The translations under genes were made by a program, and so were the position numbers. Below the pieces are notes generated by a model, which was not told where the DNA came from, ran no database searches, and saw only the letters and a program-made list of their open reading frames with translations. This document shows positions 1 to 6,656 of a stretch of DNA of 10,405 bases, piece by piece (positions within the stretch are counted from its first letter, which is position 1; each line of letters begins with the position of its first letter). Source of the stretch: JAUPVN01 sp964423475 (GTDB lineage Bacteria > Patescibacteriota > Saccharimonadia > Saccharimonadales > CAIOMD01); contig CAYRFD010000033.1 of NCBI GenBank assembly GCA_964423475.1, positions 1 to 10,405 on the forward strand. The letters run 5' to 3'.

Positions 1-55
1 TTACATTAACTATTCTACTAGAGCGATGTGTCTACGATCTATTTGAGTATCTCCA
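1..55. other. Short flank downstream of pilC, no gene recognised
   Basis: These bases follow the pilC stop codon on the minus strand. Read on that strand they contain a GGAG purine motif right after the stop, but no usable start codon at a suitable distance, and stop codons appear in the frames I read. The next pilus gene may begin beyond the window edge. I see no terminator hairpin here. Confidence 0.4.
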
Positions 56-1270
56 CTATTTTGTTACGCCGCTGCTTAAAGAGGCCATGGGGCCCATAAC
101 ACTTGCCGCCACAAGACCCACCATTCCACCCAAAATAACAATCATTAGGGGTTCTAATATAGAGCTAAGTGATTCTATTGTGGTGTCTACTTCTTCTTCG
201 TAAAAGTCTGCTATTTTTACTAAAATCTTGTCTGTTTCTCCTGTTTCTTCGCCAATTGCAAGCATTTGGCTAACAATGGCCGGAAAGTGCTTACTTTTAG
301 ATATGGGCTCCGAAAGTTGTTTGCCGGCTTTTACCTCGTTTGCGGCGTCTAATAGTTCGTTTTCTAATACTTTATTACCCATACTGGCCGCAGTTATTTC
401 TATAGATTCTATTACATTTACCCCAGATGACATTAAGCTAGAAAACATTCTAGAAAACCGAGCTATAGCTACTTTAATTATTAGGTTGTTAACAATTGGT
501 ATTTTTAGTAAAAATTGATGATATTTTAGTTTACCTTTTGGTGTTTTTACATATCTTCTAAATACATAAATTGCAATTAGTAAAAATATGATAATAAATA
601 TGGCATATTGTTTACTAAAATCGCTTAAACCTATCATTACTCTTGTTAGTAGTGGTAATTTTGCATCAGGGCCACCTAGTTCTAGCAACATGCCCCCAAT
701 TTTTGGCACAATTAAGTTCATAACCACTATAAATGCAATTATTGTAATACCAAAAATTACTTTAGGGTAGGTTGTGGCACTCTTTACCTTTTTTTTGATA
801 CTTTGATCTTTTTCTAGCTGAGTAGCTAGGCGTTTTAAGATTTCGTCTAAAATACCGCCGGCTTCTCCCGCTTTTACCATATTAACGTATACATCGTCAA
901 AAACATTTGGGTATTTGCTCAGAGCATCTGCAATATTTGTTCCGCCCTCTATTTGTTTTGCAAGATCGGCAATAACAGATTGAAAGTAGCGGTTATTTGT
1001 TTGCTGCTCTAGTGTATGGAAAGACCTGCTTAATGGGATACCTGCAGACACCATTGTAGATAGCTGTCTGGTAAAAATTGAAACATCTTTAGACTTTACT
1101 TTTTTTCTAAAACGTTTAAGTATGTTTGTCTCTGAAACTCTTGAAATTGTTAGCGGCTTAATATGTTGTTTTGATAAAGTTTGAATAACAACAGATTCTG
1201 AACTTGCTTCTATGCTTCCTGTCTGCACTTTACCATTTTTGTCTAACCCTTTAAATTTATATTTTGACAT
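56..1270 (-). CDS. pilC: Type IV pilus inner-membrane platform protein PilC (GspF/T2SSF family)
   Basis: PilC is the polytopic membrane platform on which the PilB ATPase acts to assemble pilins into a type IV pilus. The 404-residue product matches the usual family length. It opens with the YKFKGLDKNGKVQTG type N-terminus and has two T2SSF repeats, about residues 65-190 and 268-392. Each repeat carries the family pattern: 'FTRQLSTMVSAGIPL...' with 'KAGEAGGILDEIL' in the first, and 'RFSRMFSSLMSSGVNVIESI' with 'IGEETGETDKIL' in the second. Three hydrophobic segments fit transmembrane helices at about 169-190, 222-240 and 371-392. The ATG is 2 nt after the pilB stop, implying translational coupling; a weak GAAGAA purine stretch lies just upstream, inside pilB. 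Prepilin, peptidase and pilMNO genes are not in the window. The assignment to a type IV pilus rather than a type II secretion system rests on the lineage inference; the fold family itself is clear. Confidence 0.93.
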   Translation of the reverse strand: MSKYKFKGLDKNGKVQTGSIEASSESVVIQTLSKQHIKPLTISRVSETNILKRFRKKVKSKDVSIFTRQLSTMVSAGIPLSRSFHTLEQQTNNRYFQSVIADLAKQIEGGTNIADALSKYPNVFDDVYVNMVKAGEAGGILDEILKRLATQLEKDQSIKKKVKSATTYPKVIFGITIIAFIVVMNLIVPKIGGMLLELGGPDAKLPLLTRVMIGLSDFSKQYAIFIIIFLLIAIYVFRRYVKTPKGKLKYHQFLLKIPIVNNLIIKVAIARFSRMFSSLMSSGVNVIESIEITAASMGNKVLENELLDAANEVKAGKQLSEPISKSKHFPAIVSQMLAIGEETGETDKILVKIADFYEEEVDTTIESLSSILEPLMIVILGGMVGLVAASVMGPMASLSSGVTK

Positions 1271-1272
1271 AA

Positions 1273-3066
1273 TTATTCTTCTGTGGTTACCCTTAAAATT
1301 TCTTCTATAGTTGTGAGGCCACGTAAAGCCTTTACTAAACCATCTAAATGCATTGTTATCATGCCAGCTTTAACAGCTTGTTGCTGTATAACATCGCTTG
1401 TGGCGTTGCTTACAATAAGTTTCTGAATATCACTATTATTCCCTAGTACTTCGTATATGCCCATTCTTCCTTTGTAGCCTGAATGCCCACATTCATCACA
1501 ACCCTCATCTTTGGCTTGCCATAAAAAATTGATTCCTTTTTCATTAGAGCCAAAATTAATTGAGTCTTTTTTATTTAAAACTCCTATGCCTTCTTCTGCG
1601 GCCTGTTGTTCTAGACTATGTATTTGTTGCATAGATTCTAAGTTATTTATATTAAAGCTTTCCTCTATTCTTTTTAATATATTTTCCGATGGTTTAGATT
1701 TTTGTTTACAGTATTGGCAAAGCCGCCGCACTAAACGTTGGCCAACAACAGCTCTTACGGTGCTGGCAATCAAAAATGGCTCTATACCCATATCTAACAA
1801 GCGCGGTAAGCATGTAGCGGCATTATTAGTGTGAAGGGTCGCAAAAACTAAATGCCCAGTAAGGGCCGCCTGTACGCCAAGGCTGGCCGTTTCTCCATCT
1901 CTTATTTCTCCTACCATAATTATGTTTGGATCTTGTCTTAACAGGGCTCTAAGGCCGCTTGCAAAGGTCATACCCGCCTTAGGGTTTACTTGCGTTTGGT
2001 TTGCCCCAGGTATTTTGTATTCTACTGGGTCTTCTACGGTAGATATATTTACCGTTACGTTATTTAAAATACTTAATATACTAAAAAGGCTTGTAGACTT
2101 TCCTGAACCGGTTGGGCCGGTAATTAATACCATTCCATGGGGCTGTGTAATAGCATGATTAATAGTTTTAAGCGATACACCCCAATAGCCGAGTTCGTTT
2201 AAGGTTGGTGCTTTACTAGATTCGTCTAAAATACGCATTACTACCTTTTCTCCATCTGTAATAGGTAAAGTAGAAACCCTTAGGGCATATAAAAGCCCGT
2301 TAATATTAATCTTAAAACGGCCGTCTTGGGGCGCGCGTCTTTCGTCTATTTTTAAGTTAGATAATATTTTTATTCGCGACACCAAAGCACCCTGAACATT
2401 TTTGGGGAGTTTGTTTACTTCTTTTAATACGCCATCTATACGGTACCTAACGGCTACATAACTTTCTCTGGGCTCTACGTGCACATCAGAAGCACCCAAT
2501 TTGATTGCGCCCTCTATTATTAAGTTAACTGTTTGTGCTATTGGGGAATCTTCTGCAATATCTTCTTCTGCTACATCGTCTTGTGATGTGTCTTCTTCTG
2601 ATGATATAACTTCTGTAATTTCGCTACTAATGTTTTCTCTGTATTGGTCTATTGCTTTTAGTATATTAGAATGAGTAGCTATTACTATTTTAAGGTCTGA
2701 CCCAAGTTGTTTTTGCAAAAAACTAATAGCCTGAACGTCATCTGGGTCTTCCATAGCTAATAATTGAGCGCCTTCTGGCGTAGTATCGTAAACTACAGCA
2801 TTATATTGCCGAGCGATACGTTCTGGTATTAGGTGCAAAATTTCTTTTTTTATGTCTTTAACATTTATTTCTACAAAAGGTACATCAATTTGCTCGGCAA
2901 AAGCTTTTGTTAAATCTTTTTCACTAATTAAACCACTGCTTAATACTAGCTCTTGCAATGATTTATGTTCATTTTTTTCTTGCTGATGAAGAGATTCTAA
3001 TTGATCTGGTGTGACTTTACCAAGTTTGTCTAGTAAAGATTCTATAACTTTATTTGATACTCTCAT
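1273..3066 (-). CDS. pilB: Type IV pilus assembly ATPase PilB (GspE/PilB family)
   Basis: PilB is the cytoplasmic hexameric ATPase that powers pilus extension. Residue numbers use the ATG at 3066 (597 aa). An N-terminal MshEN/T2SSE_N-type domain covers about 30-145, followed by an acidic linker at about 148-175. The ATPase core has the Walker A GPTGSGKST (317-325), Asp box STVEDPVEY (342-350), Walker B IIMVGEIRD (382-390) and His box TGHLVFATLHTN (403-414). Two CxxC pairs (C450/C453 and C523/C526) form the metal-binding site typical of PilB/GspE and absent from PilT retraction ATPases. The 69 residues between the pairs are polar and longer than I expect for the family. A longer reading frame starts at a TTG at 3078, but the ATG at 3066 begins the normal-looking N-terminus MRVSNKVIESLL. 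There is no clear Shine-Dalgarno sequence. The gene is co-oriented with pilC and divergent from recA. Confidence 0.94.
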   Translation of the reverse strand: MRVSNKVIESLLDKLGKVTPDQLESLHQQEKNEHKSLQELVLSSGLISEKDLTKAFAEQIDVPFVEINVKDIKKEILHLIPERIARQYNAVVYDTTPEGAQLLAMEDPDDVQAISFLQKQLGSDLKIVIATHSNILKAIDQYRENISSEITEVISSEEDTSQDDVAEEDIAEDSPIAQTVNLIIEGAIKLGASDVHVEPRESYVAVRYRIDGVLKEVNKLPKNVQGALVSRIKILSNLKIDERRAPQDGRFKININGLLYALRVSTLPITDGEKVVMRILDESSKAPTLNELGYWGVSLKTINHAITQPHGMVLITGPTGSGKSTSLFSILSILNNVTVNISTVEDPVEYKIPGANQTQVNPKAGMTFASGLRALLRQDPNIIMVGEIRDGETASLGVQAALTGHLVFATLHTNNAATCLPRLLDMGIEPFLIASTVRAVVGQRLVRRLCQYCKQKSKPSENILKRIEESFNINNLESMQQIHSLEQQAAEEGIGVLNKKDSINFGSNEKGINFLWQAKDEGCDECGHSGYKGRMGIYEVLGNNSDIQKLIVSNATSDVIQQQAVKAGMITMHLDGLVKALRGLTTIEEILRVTTEE

Positions 3067-3077
3067 GTAAATAACCA

Positions 3078-3083
3078 ATTATA
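3078..3083 (-). promoter_or_regulatory. Candidate -10 box for pilBC
   Basis: The minus strand reads TATAAT here, 11 nt before the pilB ATG at 3066. Initiation about 7 nt downstream would leave only a few bases of leader, which fits the missing Shine-Dalgarno sequence and suggests a nearly leaderless mRNA. No good -35 element lies 17 nt upstream. The box also sits in a small AATTA-TATG-TAATT palindrome. The call rests on the hexamer alone. Confidence 0.35.
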
Positions 3084-3184
3084 TGTAATTAGCTTATTAA
3101 AGTCCCCACATTTAATATATGTTGTCATGCTTATGTTAATGGTAGCGCAATAGGGTATAAAGGTGCAAGCGATTGAGTAATGTT

Positions 3185-3193
3185 TGCTATAAT
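3185..3193 (+). promoter_or_regulatory. Extended -10 promoter of the recA operon
   Basis: The sequence TGC-TATAAT is a consensus extended -10 element with a perfect -10 hexamer at 3188-3193. It lies 42 nt before the recA ATG and predicts a transcription start near 3199-3201. There is no convincing -35 box at the standard distance, as is common for extended -10 promoters. I found no Gram-positive or proteobacterial LexA-type motif (no GAAC or GTTC pair) anywhere in 3079-3235. Confidence 0.65.
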
Positions 3194-3194
3194 A

Positions 3195-3219
3195 TTAATT
3201 AGTGTAAAAGACTAATTAA
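3195..3219. repeat. Perfect 9-bp inverted repeat across the predicted recA transcription start
   Basis: TTAATTAGT (3195-3203) and ACTAATTAA (3211-3219) are exact reverse complements separated by 7 nt. The repeat begins 1 nt after the -10 box and ends where the purine-rich ribosome binding region AGAGGGG begins. It could be an operator for a dimeric repressor that blocks initiation, or a 5'-UTR hairpin beside the ribosome binding site. The symmetry is seen directly; the regulatory role is inferred. Confidence 0.6.
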
Positions 3220-3235
3220 GAGGGGAAAAATATTT

Positions 3236-4249
3236 ATGGCACAAAAAAAAGATTCAACAACAAGCGTAAAACCAGCAGGCAAAACTCAGGCCTTAGAACT
3301 TGCTGTTCAACAGATTCAAAAACAATTTGGGCAAGGTTCAATTATGCAACTTGGCGATGAGCATAAAATAAATGTAGAAACCTTTTCTACAGGTAGCTTA
3401 GGGCTAGATATTGCTCTTGGTGGGGGAATACCAAGGGGTAGAGTTATAGAAATTTATGGGCCAGAAAGTAGCGGTAAAACTACACTTACTTTACATGCCG
3501 TAGCAGAGGTACAGAAAGCTGGTGGTACAGCGGCGTTTATAGATGCAGAACATGCGCTTGACCCAGCTTATGCAGAACGTATTGGTGTTAAAGTATCAGA
3601 TTTATTGGTGTCTCAGCCAGACAACGGTGAACAAGCATTAGAAATTGTAGAAACTTTGGTTCGCAGTAATGCGGTAGATGTAATTGTGGTAGATAGTGTT
3701 GCCGCTTTAGTACCCCAGGCAGAGATAGATGGTGATATGGGCGATGCTCATATGGGTTTGCAAGCTCGTCTTATGAGCCAAGCCCTACGTAAACTAACTG
3801 GTGTTATTAACAAAAGTAAATGTACAGTTATATTTATTAATCAGCTAAGAATGAAGATAGGTGTAATGTTTGGCAACCCAGAAACAACTACAGGTGGTAA
3901 TGCATTAAAGTTTTATGCTTCTGTACGTTTAGACATTAGGCGCATTAGCCAAATTAAGACCGCCGATGCCGTTATAGGTAACCGCGCCAAAGTAAAGGTT
4001 GTTAAAAACAAGGTTGCTCCGCCATTTAGAGAAGCAGAATTTGATATTATGTATAATCACGGTATTAGTATAGAGGGCGAAACTCTAGATTTAGCCGTTC
4101 AGCACGATATTGTTGGTAAGGCTGGAGCCTGGTTTGAATATAACGATGCTAAAATTGGCCAAGGCCGAGAGGCAGCCAAACAATATTTAATAGATAATCC
4201 TAAAGTTTTAGCAGAAATAGATAAAAAAGTACGTGCCGCCGCTTTATAG
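3236..4249 (+). CDS. recA: Recombinase RecA
   Basis: RecA forms ATP-dependent filaments on single-stranded DNA and catalyses homologous pairing and strand exchange. The 337-residue protein shows the Walker A GPESSGKT (75-82), the catalytic glutamate in FIDAEHALDP (E105, equivalent to E. coli E96), Walker B VIVVDS (149-154), and the L1 and L2 regions, including INQLRMKIGVMFGNPETTTGG with the family's GGNALKFYAS tract. The C-terminus stops at DKKVRAAAL and lacks the long acidic tail of E. coli RecA, a tail that restrains filament loading there. The start is set by AGAGGGG at 3219-3225, about 10 nt before the ATG. It is the first gene of a tightly packed unit with a hydrolase and recX. With pilB/pilC divergently encoded next door, a link to recombination of incoming DNA is plausible but inferred. 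Confidence 0.98.
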   Translation: MAQKKDSTTSVKPAGKTQALELAVQQIQKQFGQGSIMQLGDEHKINVETFSTGSLGLDIALGGGIPRGRVIEIYGPESSGKTTLTLHAVAEVQKAGGTAAFIDAEHALDPAYAERIGVKVSDLLVSQPDNGEQALEIVETLVRSNAVDVIVVDSVAALVPQAEIDGDMGDAHMGLQARLMSQALRKLTGVINKSKCTVIFINQLRMKIGVMFGNPETTTGGNALKFYASVRLDIRRISQIKTADAVIGNRAKVKVVKNKVAPPFREAEFDIMYNHGISIEGETLDLAVQHDIVGKAGAWFEYNDAKIGQGREAAKQYLIDNPKVLAEIDKKVRAAAL

Positions 4250-4257
4250 TTAGAAGT

Positions 4258-4839
4258 ATGTTAAAAAAAGCAGTTTTATTTCATGGTACAGATAGTAACC
4301 CAGATGATTTTTGGTTTCCTTGGCTACAATCTTATTTAGAACAAAAAGGTTACAAGGTTTACGCGCCTTTATTACCTAATAATCATATGCCTAATAAAAA
4401 TACTTACGATGATTTTTTAAAGAATTCAGGGTGGGATTTTTCGGATAATTTGCTTATTGGGCTTTCATCTGGCGCCACAACAATCTTAAATCTTTTGCAA
4501 AGTGAATGGTTCCCTAAAGTTAAGGCTTGTGTTTTAGCGGGCACTTTTTTAAACGAAAAGTTAACAAAAGATGCAGATTGGGTTATAAAAGGCCAGTTTA
4601 ATAACTTATTTTTAGACAGTTATAGGCCTAATATTATGCTTAAAAAGTGCAACAAATTTTATTTTATTCACGGGTCTAATGATCCGTATTGTGACATTAA
4701 TGATGCAAAAGAGCTTTCGGGTAAACTAAACGGAACATTCATTACAATTAAAAATGGTCATCACCTAGGTAAAACTTCTGGGCTATTAGAGCTGCCTCAG
4801 TTAATAGAAGCTTTAGAAAAAGATCATATTTTAGATTAA
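4258..4839 (+). CDS. Small serine alpha/beta hydrolase, RBBP9/YdeN-like
   Basis: This 193-residue protein looks like a compact alpha/beta hydrolase of the RBBP9/YdeN type (Ser_hydrolase family). Visible features are an N-terminal beta strand with an oxyanion-type HGT motif (residues 9-11), the nucleophile elbow G-L-S-S-G with S70 as nucleophile, the acid residue D142 in HGSNDPYC, and a catalytic histidine in NGHHLG (H168 or H169). The order and spacing of the triad fit the family, whose members are about 180-200 residues long. There is no signal peptide or membrane helix, so it should be cytoplasmic. The substrate is unknown. It starts 8 nt after recA and ends 2 nt before recX, so it should share their transcript. 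Its presence between these partners is unusual, and nothing in its sequence suggests a direct DNA-repair role. Confidence 0.85.
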   Translation: MLKKAVLFHGTDSNPDDFWFPWLQSYLEQKGYKVYAPLLPNNHMPNKNTYDDFLKNSGWDFSDNLLIGLSSGATTILNLLQSEWFPKVKACVLAGTFLNEKLTKDADWVIKGQFNNLFLDSYRPNIMLKKCNKFYFIHGSNDPYCDINDAKELSGKLNGTFITIKNGHHLGKTSGLLELPQLIEALEKDHILD

Positions 4840-4841
4840 GT

Positions 4842-5444
4842 ATGAAAATAACAAAGTTAAGTGTGCAAGTTAAAAATACAGACAGGGTTAATGTATTTAT
4901 AGATAATAAATATACTTTATCTTTAACGCTTAACCAAATTTTGGAACAAAAATTAAAAGTAGGATTAGAGATAGAGCAATCTGATGTTAATTTATTGCAA
5001 AAGCTATCTCAAGATGGCAAGGTTAGAGCCAGAGCATTAGAATGGGTGCTTTTAAGACCGCATTCGCAAAAAGAATTAAAGCAATATTTGCAAAAAAAGC
5101 AGATACAACCTGAGCTAATTGATAGTATATGTAATGAATTTGTTAGTAAAAAATATATAAACGATAAAGCTTTTGCGTATTGGTGGGCAGATAACAGATC
5201 AAGAAAATTAAAAAGTGATAGATTTATAAAATTAGAGTTAATACAAAAAGGGGTAGATGCTCAAATAGTAAATCAAGTAATAGATGATAATAATTCTCAA
5301 AATAGCAGGTTAAAAGAGTTAATAAAACAAAAAAAACGGCAAACACGCTATCAAGACTCGCTTAAATTAAAACAGTATTTACTTGGTAAGGGTTATAGCT
5401 ATTCTGATATAGCAGATGCATTAGCAGAAGATAATATAGATTGA
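4842..5444 (+). CDS. recX: RecX family regulator of RecA
   Basis: RecX binds the RecA filament groove and modulates, usually inhibits, RecA activity. The 200-residue, lysine-rich, mostly helical protein shows the three tandem three-helix repeats of the family: ALEWVLLRPHSQKELKQYL (about 65-83), KYINDKAFAYWWADNRS (104-120) leading to IKLELIQKGVDAQIVNQVI (129-147), and a last repeat ending LKQYLLGKGYSYSDIADAL (176-194). An N-terminal beta-rich extension of about 55 residues precedes the first repeat. The ATG lies 2 nt after the stop of the upstream hydrolase gene. The stop is TGA, which argues against UGA recoding in this genome. Its last 15 codons overlap, on the opposite strand, the end of the convergent PRC-barrel gene. 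Confidence 0.9.
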   Translation: MKITKLSVQVKNTDRVNVFIDNKYTLSLTLNQILEQKLKVGLEIEQSDVNLLQKLSQDGKVRARALEWVLLRPHSQKELKQYLQKKQIQPELIDSICNEFVSKKYINDKAFAYWWADNRSRKLKSDRFIKLELIQKGVDAQIVNQVIDDNNSQNSRLKELIKQKKRQTRYQDSLKLKQYLLGKGYSYSDIADALAEDNID

Positions 5445-5959
5445 TTAGCTAATTTAGATTTTACTTTACTTTTGCTTTTTAGCTCTGGGCCTTTAACAAC
5501 TATGTGTTTATCTGTAACTTCTATAACGTTTTTTCTATCTATAATTAAATGACTATGTTTAAAACTATTAAATAAAGTTGGTTGTATATGTAGTTTAGCT
5601 ATAAATAAACTTTTAGTATCAACAGCGTAATCACTTATTTTGCCAATTTTTTTGTTACTTGCATAAACGGGCTTACCAATTAGTTTAAACTTTAAATCAA
5701 TAATTGGTTTTAATCGTATCAGCTCGTCTGGCTCTGTAATATCTTGGTGATCGTTAATAATTAAACCTTTTGTTGTTAGCTCTCTAATATCAATATCTAA
5801 AATTACACCATTCTTTTTTTTGTTCATAGCATCTGCATAAAAGCCGTCTATATGAAGATTATGAGGGTTAATAATGGGTAGTGTAGCCGTACTTATGCGT
5901 CCGGCGCTCCTTATACTAAAAACCGGCGTATTATGTAGTTTAGATCCAAAATATAACAT
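5399..5959 (-). CDS. PRC-barrel-like protein with two barrel domains
   Basis: The 186-residue protein appears to carry two PRC-barrel-type domains. The first is KLHNTPVFSIRSAGRI... (about 7-80). The second, clearer one is FKLIGKPVYASNKKIGKISDYAVDTKS (91-117) followed by short strands to about 155. PRC barrels are small beta barrels found in RimM, photosynthetic reaction centre H subunits and many unassigned proteins; in RimM-like settings they act as protein-binding modules. The C-terminus after about 158 is a low-complexity Lys/Ser tail. No signal peptide or membrane helix is seen, so it is probably cytoplasmic. It is transcribed toward recX and overlaps its end by 46 nt. No Shine-Dalgarno sequence is evident before the ATG. 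The function is unknown, and the domain call rests on motif resemblance only. Confidence 0.7.
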   Translation of the reverse strand: MLYFGSKLHNTPVFSIRSAGRISTATLPIINPHNLHIDGFYADAMNKKKNGVILDIDIRELTTKGLIINDHQDITEPDELIRLKPIIDLKFKLIGKPVYASNKKIGKISDYAVDTKSLFIAKLHIQPTLFNSFKHSHLIIDRKNVIEVTDKHIVVKGPELKSKSKVKSKLANQSILSSANASAISE

Positions 5960-6173
5960 GCTAATGGTAATTGTAACTTATTTATATAGTCACCGCAAAA
6001 CAAATACGTGGTTCTTAAAATGCCCTATCTAGCTACAATTTTATATTTTTTATTCTACGTATCTAAAGATATAAGACTTGTAGCTTAGCTATCATCATCC
6101 TAAAAATACCCGTTTTTATATTGCGGGGACAATCAATAGGGTAAATATCTGGTACATTTTTATATACTAGTTT
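5960..6173. other. Divergent intergenic region between the PRC-barrel gene and tsaE
   Basis: This AT-rich spacer should hold the promoters of both flanking genes. It contains an 8-bp inverted repeat, AGCTACAA (6031-6038) and TTGTAGCT (6078-6085), around a 39-nt AT-rich loop. It also contains a CCCG/CGGG pair around 6109-6126 with an AT-rich spacer. On the minus strand several AT-rich candidates, such as TATAAA about 30 nt before the PRC-barrel start, could serve as a -10 box, but none stands out. I find no coding potential or known RNA. Confidence 0.45.
6163..6168 (+). promoter_or_regulatory. Candidate -10 box for tsaE-tsaB
   Basis: TATACT is a near-consensus -10 hexamer, predicting transcription from about 6174-6176. 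That position makes the ATG at 6174 unusable and favours the in-frame ATG at 6189, leaving a leader of about 14 nt. No convincing -35 element is present. Confidence 0.4.
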
Positions 6174-6190
6174 ATGCTATTAAATAGCAT
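6174..6190. repeat. Perfect 7-bp inverted repeat over the tsaE start
   Basis: ATGCTAT (6174-6180) and ATAGCAT (6184-6190) are exact reverse complements around TAA. The 3' arm contains the first two bases of the preferred tsaE start codon (6189-6191), and the 5' arm contains the alternative in-frame ATG. If it folds in the mRNA it would partly mask the start; at the DNA level it could be an operator at +1. Chance is not excluded in such AT-rich sequence. Confidence 0.4.
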
Positions 6191-6656
6191 GAAACACGTT
6201 AAATTTATTGTGCAGTCTAAAAATGCCAAGCAAACAGAACAATTAGGAGAAAGATTGGCAAAAAACGCTAGTGGTGGCGAAGTTATAGAGCTTATAAGCG
6301 ATTTAGGCGGTGGTAAAACAACTTTTACAAGAGGTTTTGTTAGGGGTATGCAAAGTAATGATGTAGTTAGTAGCCCAACTTTTACTATATCTAACCATTA
6401 TCAAGGCAATAAATATAAGGTGTATCATTTTGATTTTTACCGTTTGCAAGACCCAGGTGTAGTTGCTAATGAGCTTAAAGAAGTTACAGAAGAGCCAAAT
6501 GCGGTAGTAATTATAGAATGGGCAGATGTTGTGCAAGACGTTTTGCCAGAAGATACTATAAAAATTAATTTTGAACCTAGTGGAGATACTAATAGAACTT
6601 TAATTATTTTGGCACCAGCTAATAAGCTTTATTTGGTAGAGGGCTTATTATCATGA
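6189..6656 (+). CDS. tsaE: tRNA threonylcarbamoyladenosine biosynthesis ATPase TsaE
   Basis: TsaE is the P-loop ATPase of the bacterial TsaB-TsaD-TsaE complex that installs N6-threonylcarbamoyl on A37 of ANN-decoding tRNAs. Numbered from the ATG at 6189 (155 aa), the protein shows the P-loop SDLGGGKTT (37-45), the SSPTFTISNHY switch motif (61-71), HFDFYRLQDP (80-89) and VVIIEWAD (106-113), all family signatures. Its length of about 155 is typical. The first P-loop residue is Ser, where the classical motif begins with Gly; the lysine and threonine that bind phosphate are intact. An in-frame ATG at 6174 would add five residues but falls on the predicted transcription start. The stop overlaps the tsaB start in ATGA, which implies coupling between two subunits of one complex. 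Confidence 0.92.
   Translation: MKHVKFIVQSKNAKQTEQLGERLAKNASGGEVIELISDLGGGKTTFTRGFVRGMQSNDVVSSPTFTISNHYQGNKYKVYHFDFYRLQDPGVVANELKEVTEEPNAVVIIEWADVVQDVLPEDTIKINFEPSGDTNRTLIILAPANKLYLVEGLLS

Noticed and set aside
3067..3078. TTG start for PilB at 3078
   Set aside because: It adds only four residues and overlaps the candidate -10 box. The ATG at 3066 gives a normal N-terminus.
3079..3235. LexA/SOS box upstream of recA
   Set aside because: No GAAC...GTTC or CTGT...ACAG type site is present. Only the AT-rich 9-bp inverted repeat was found.
5442..6656. UGA recoded as glycine, as in some CPR lineages
   Set aside because: recX and tsaE both end at TGA in normal family positions, and tsaE's TGA overlaps the tsaB start in the usual ATGA fashion.
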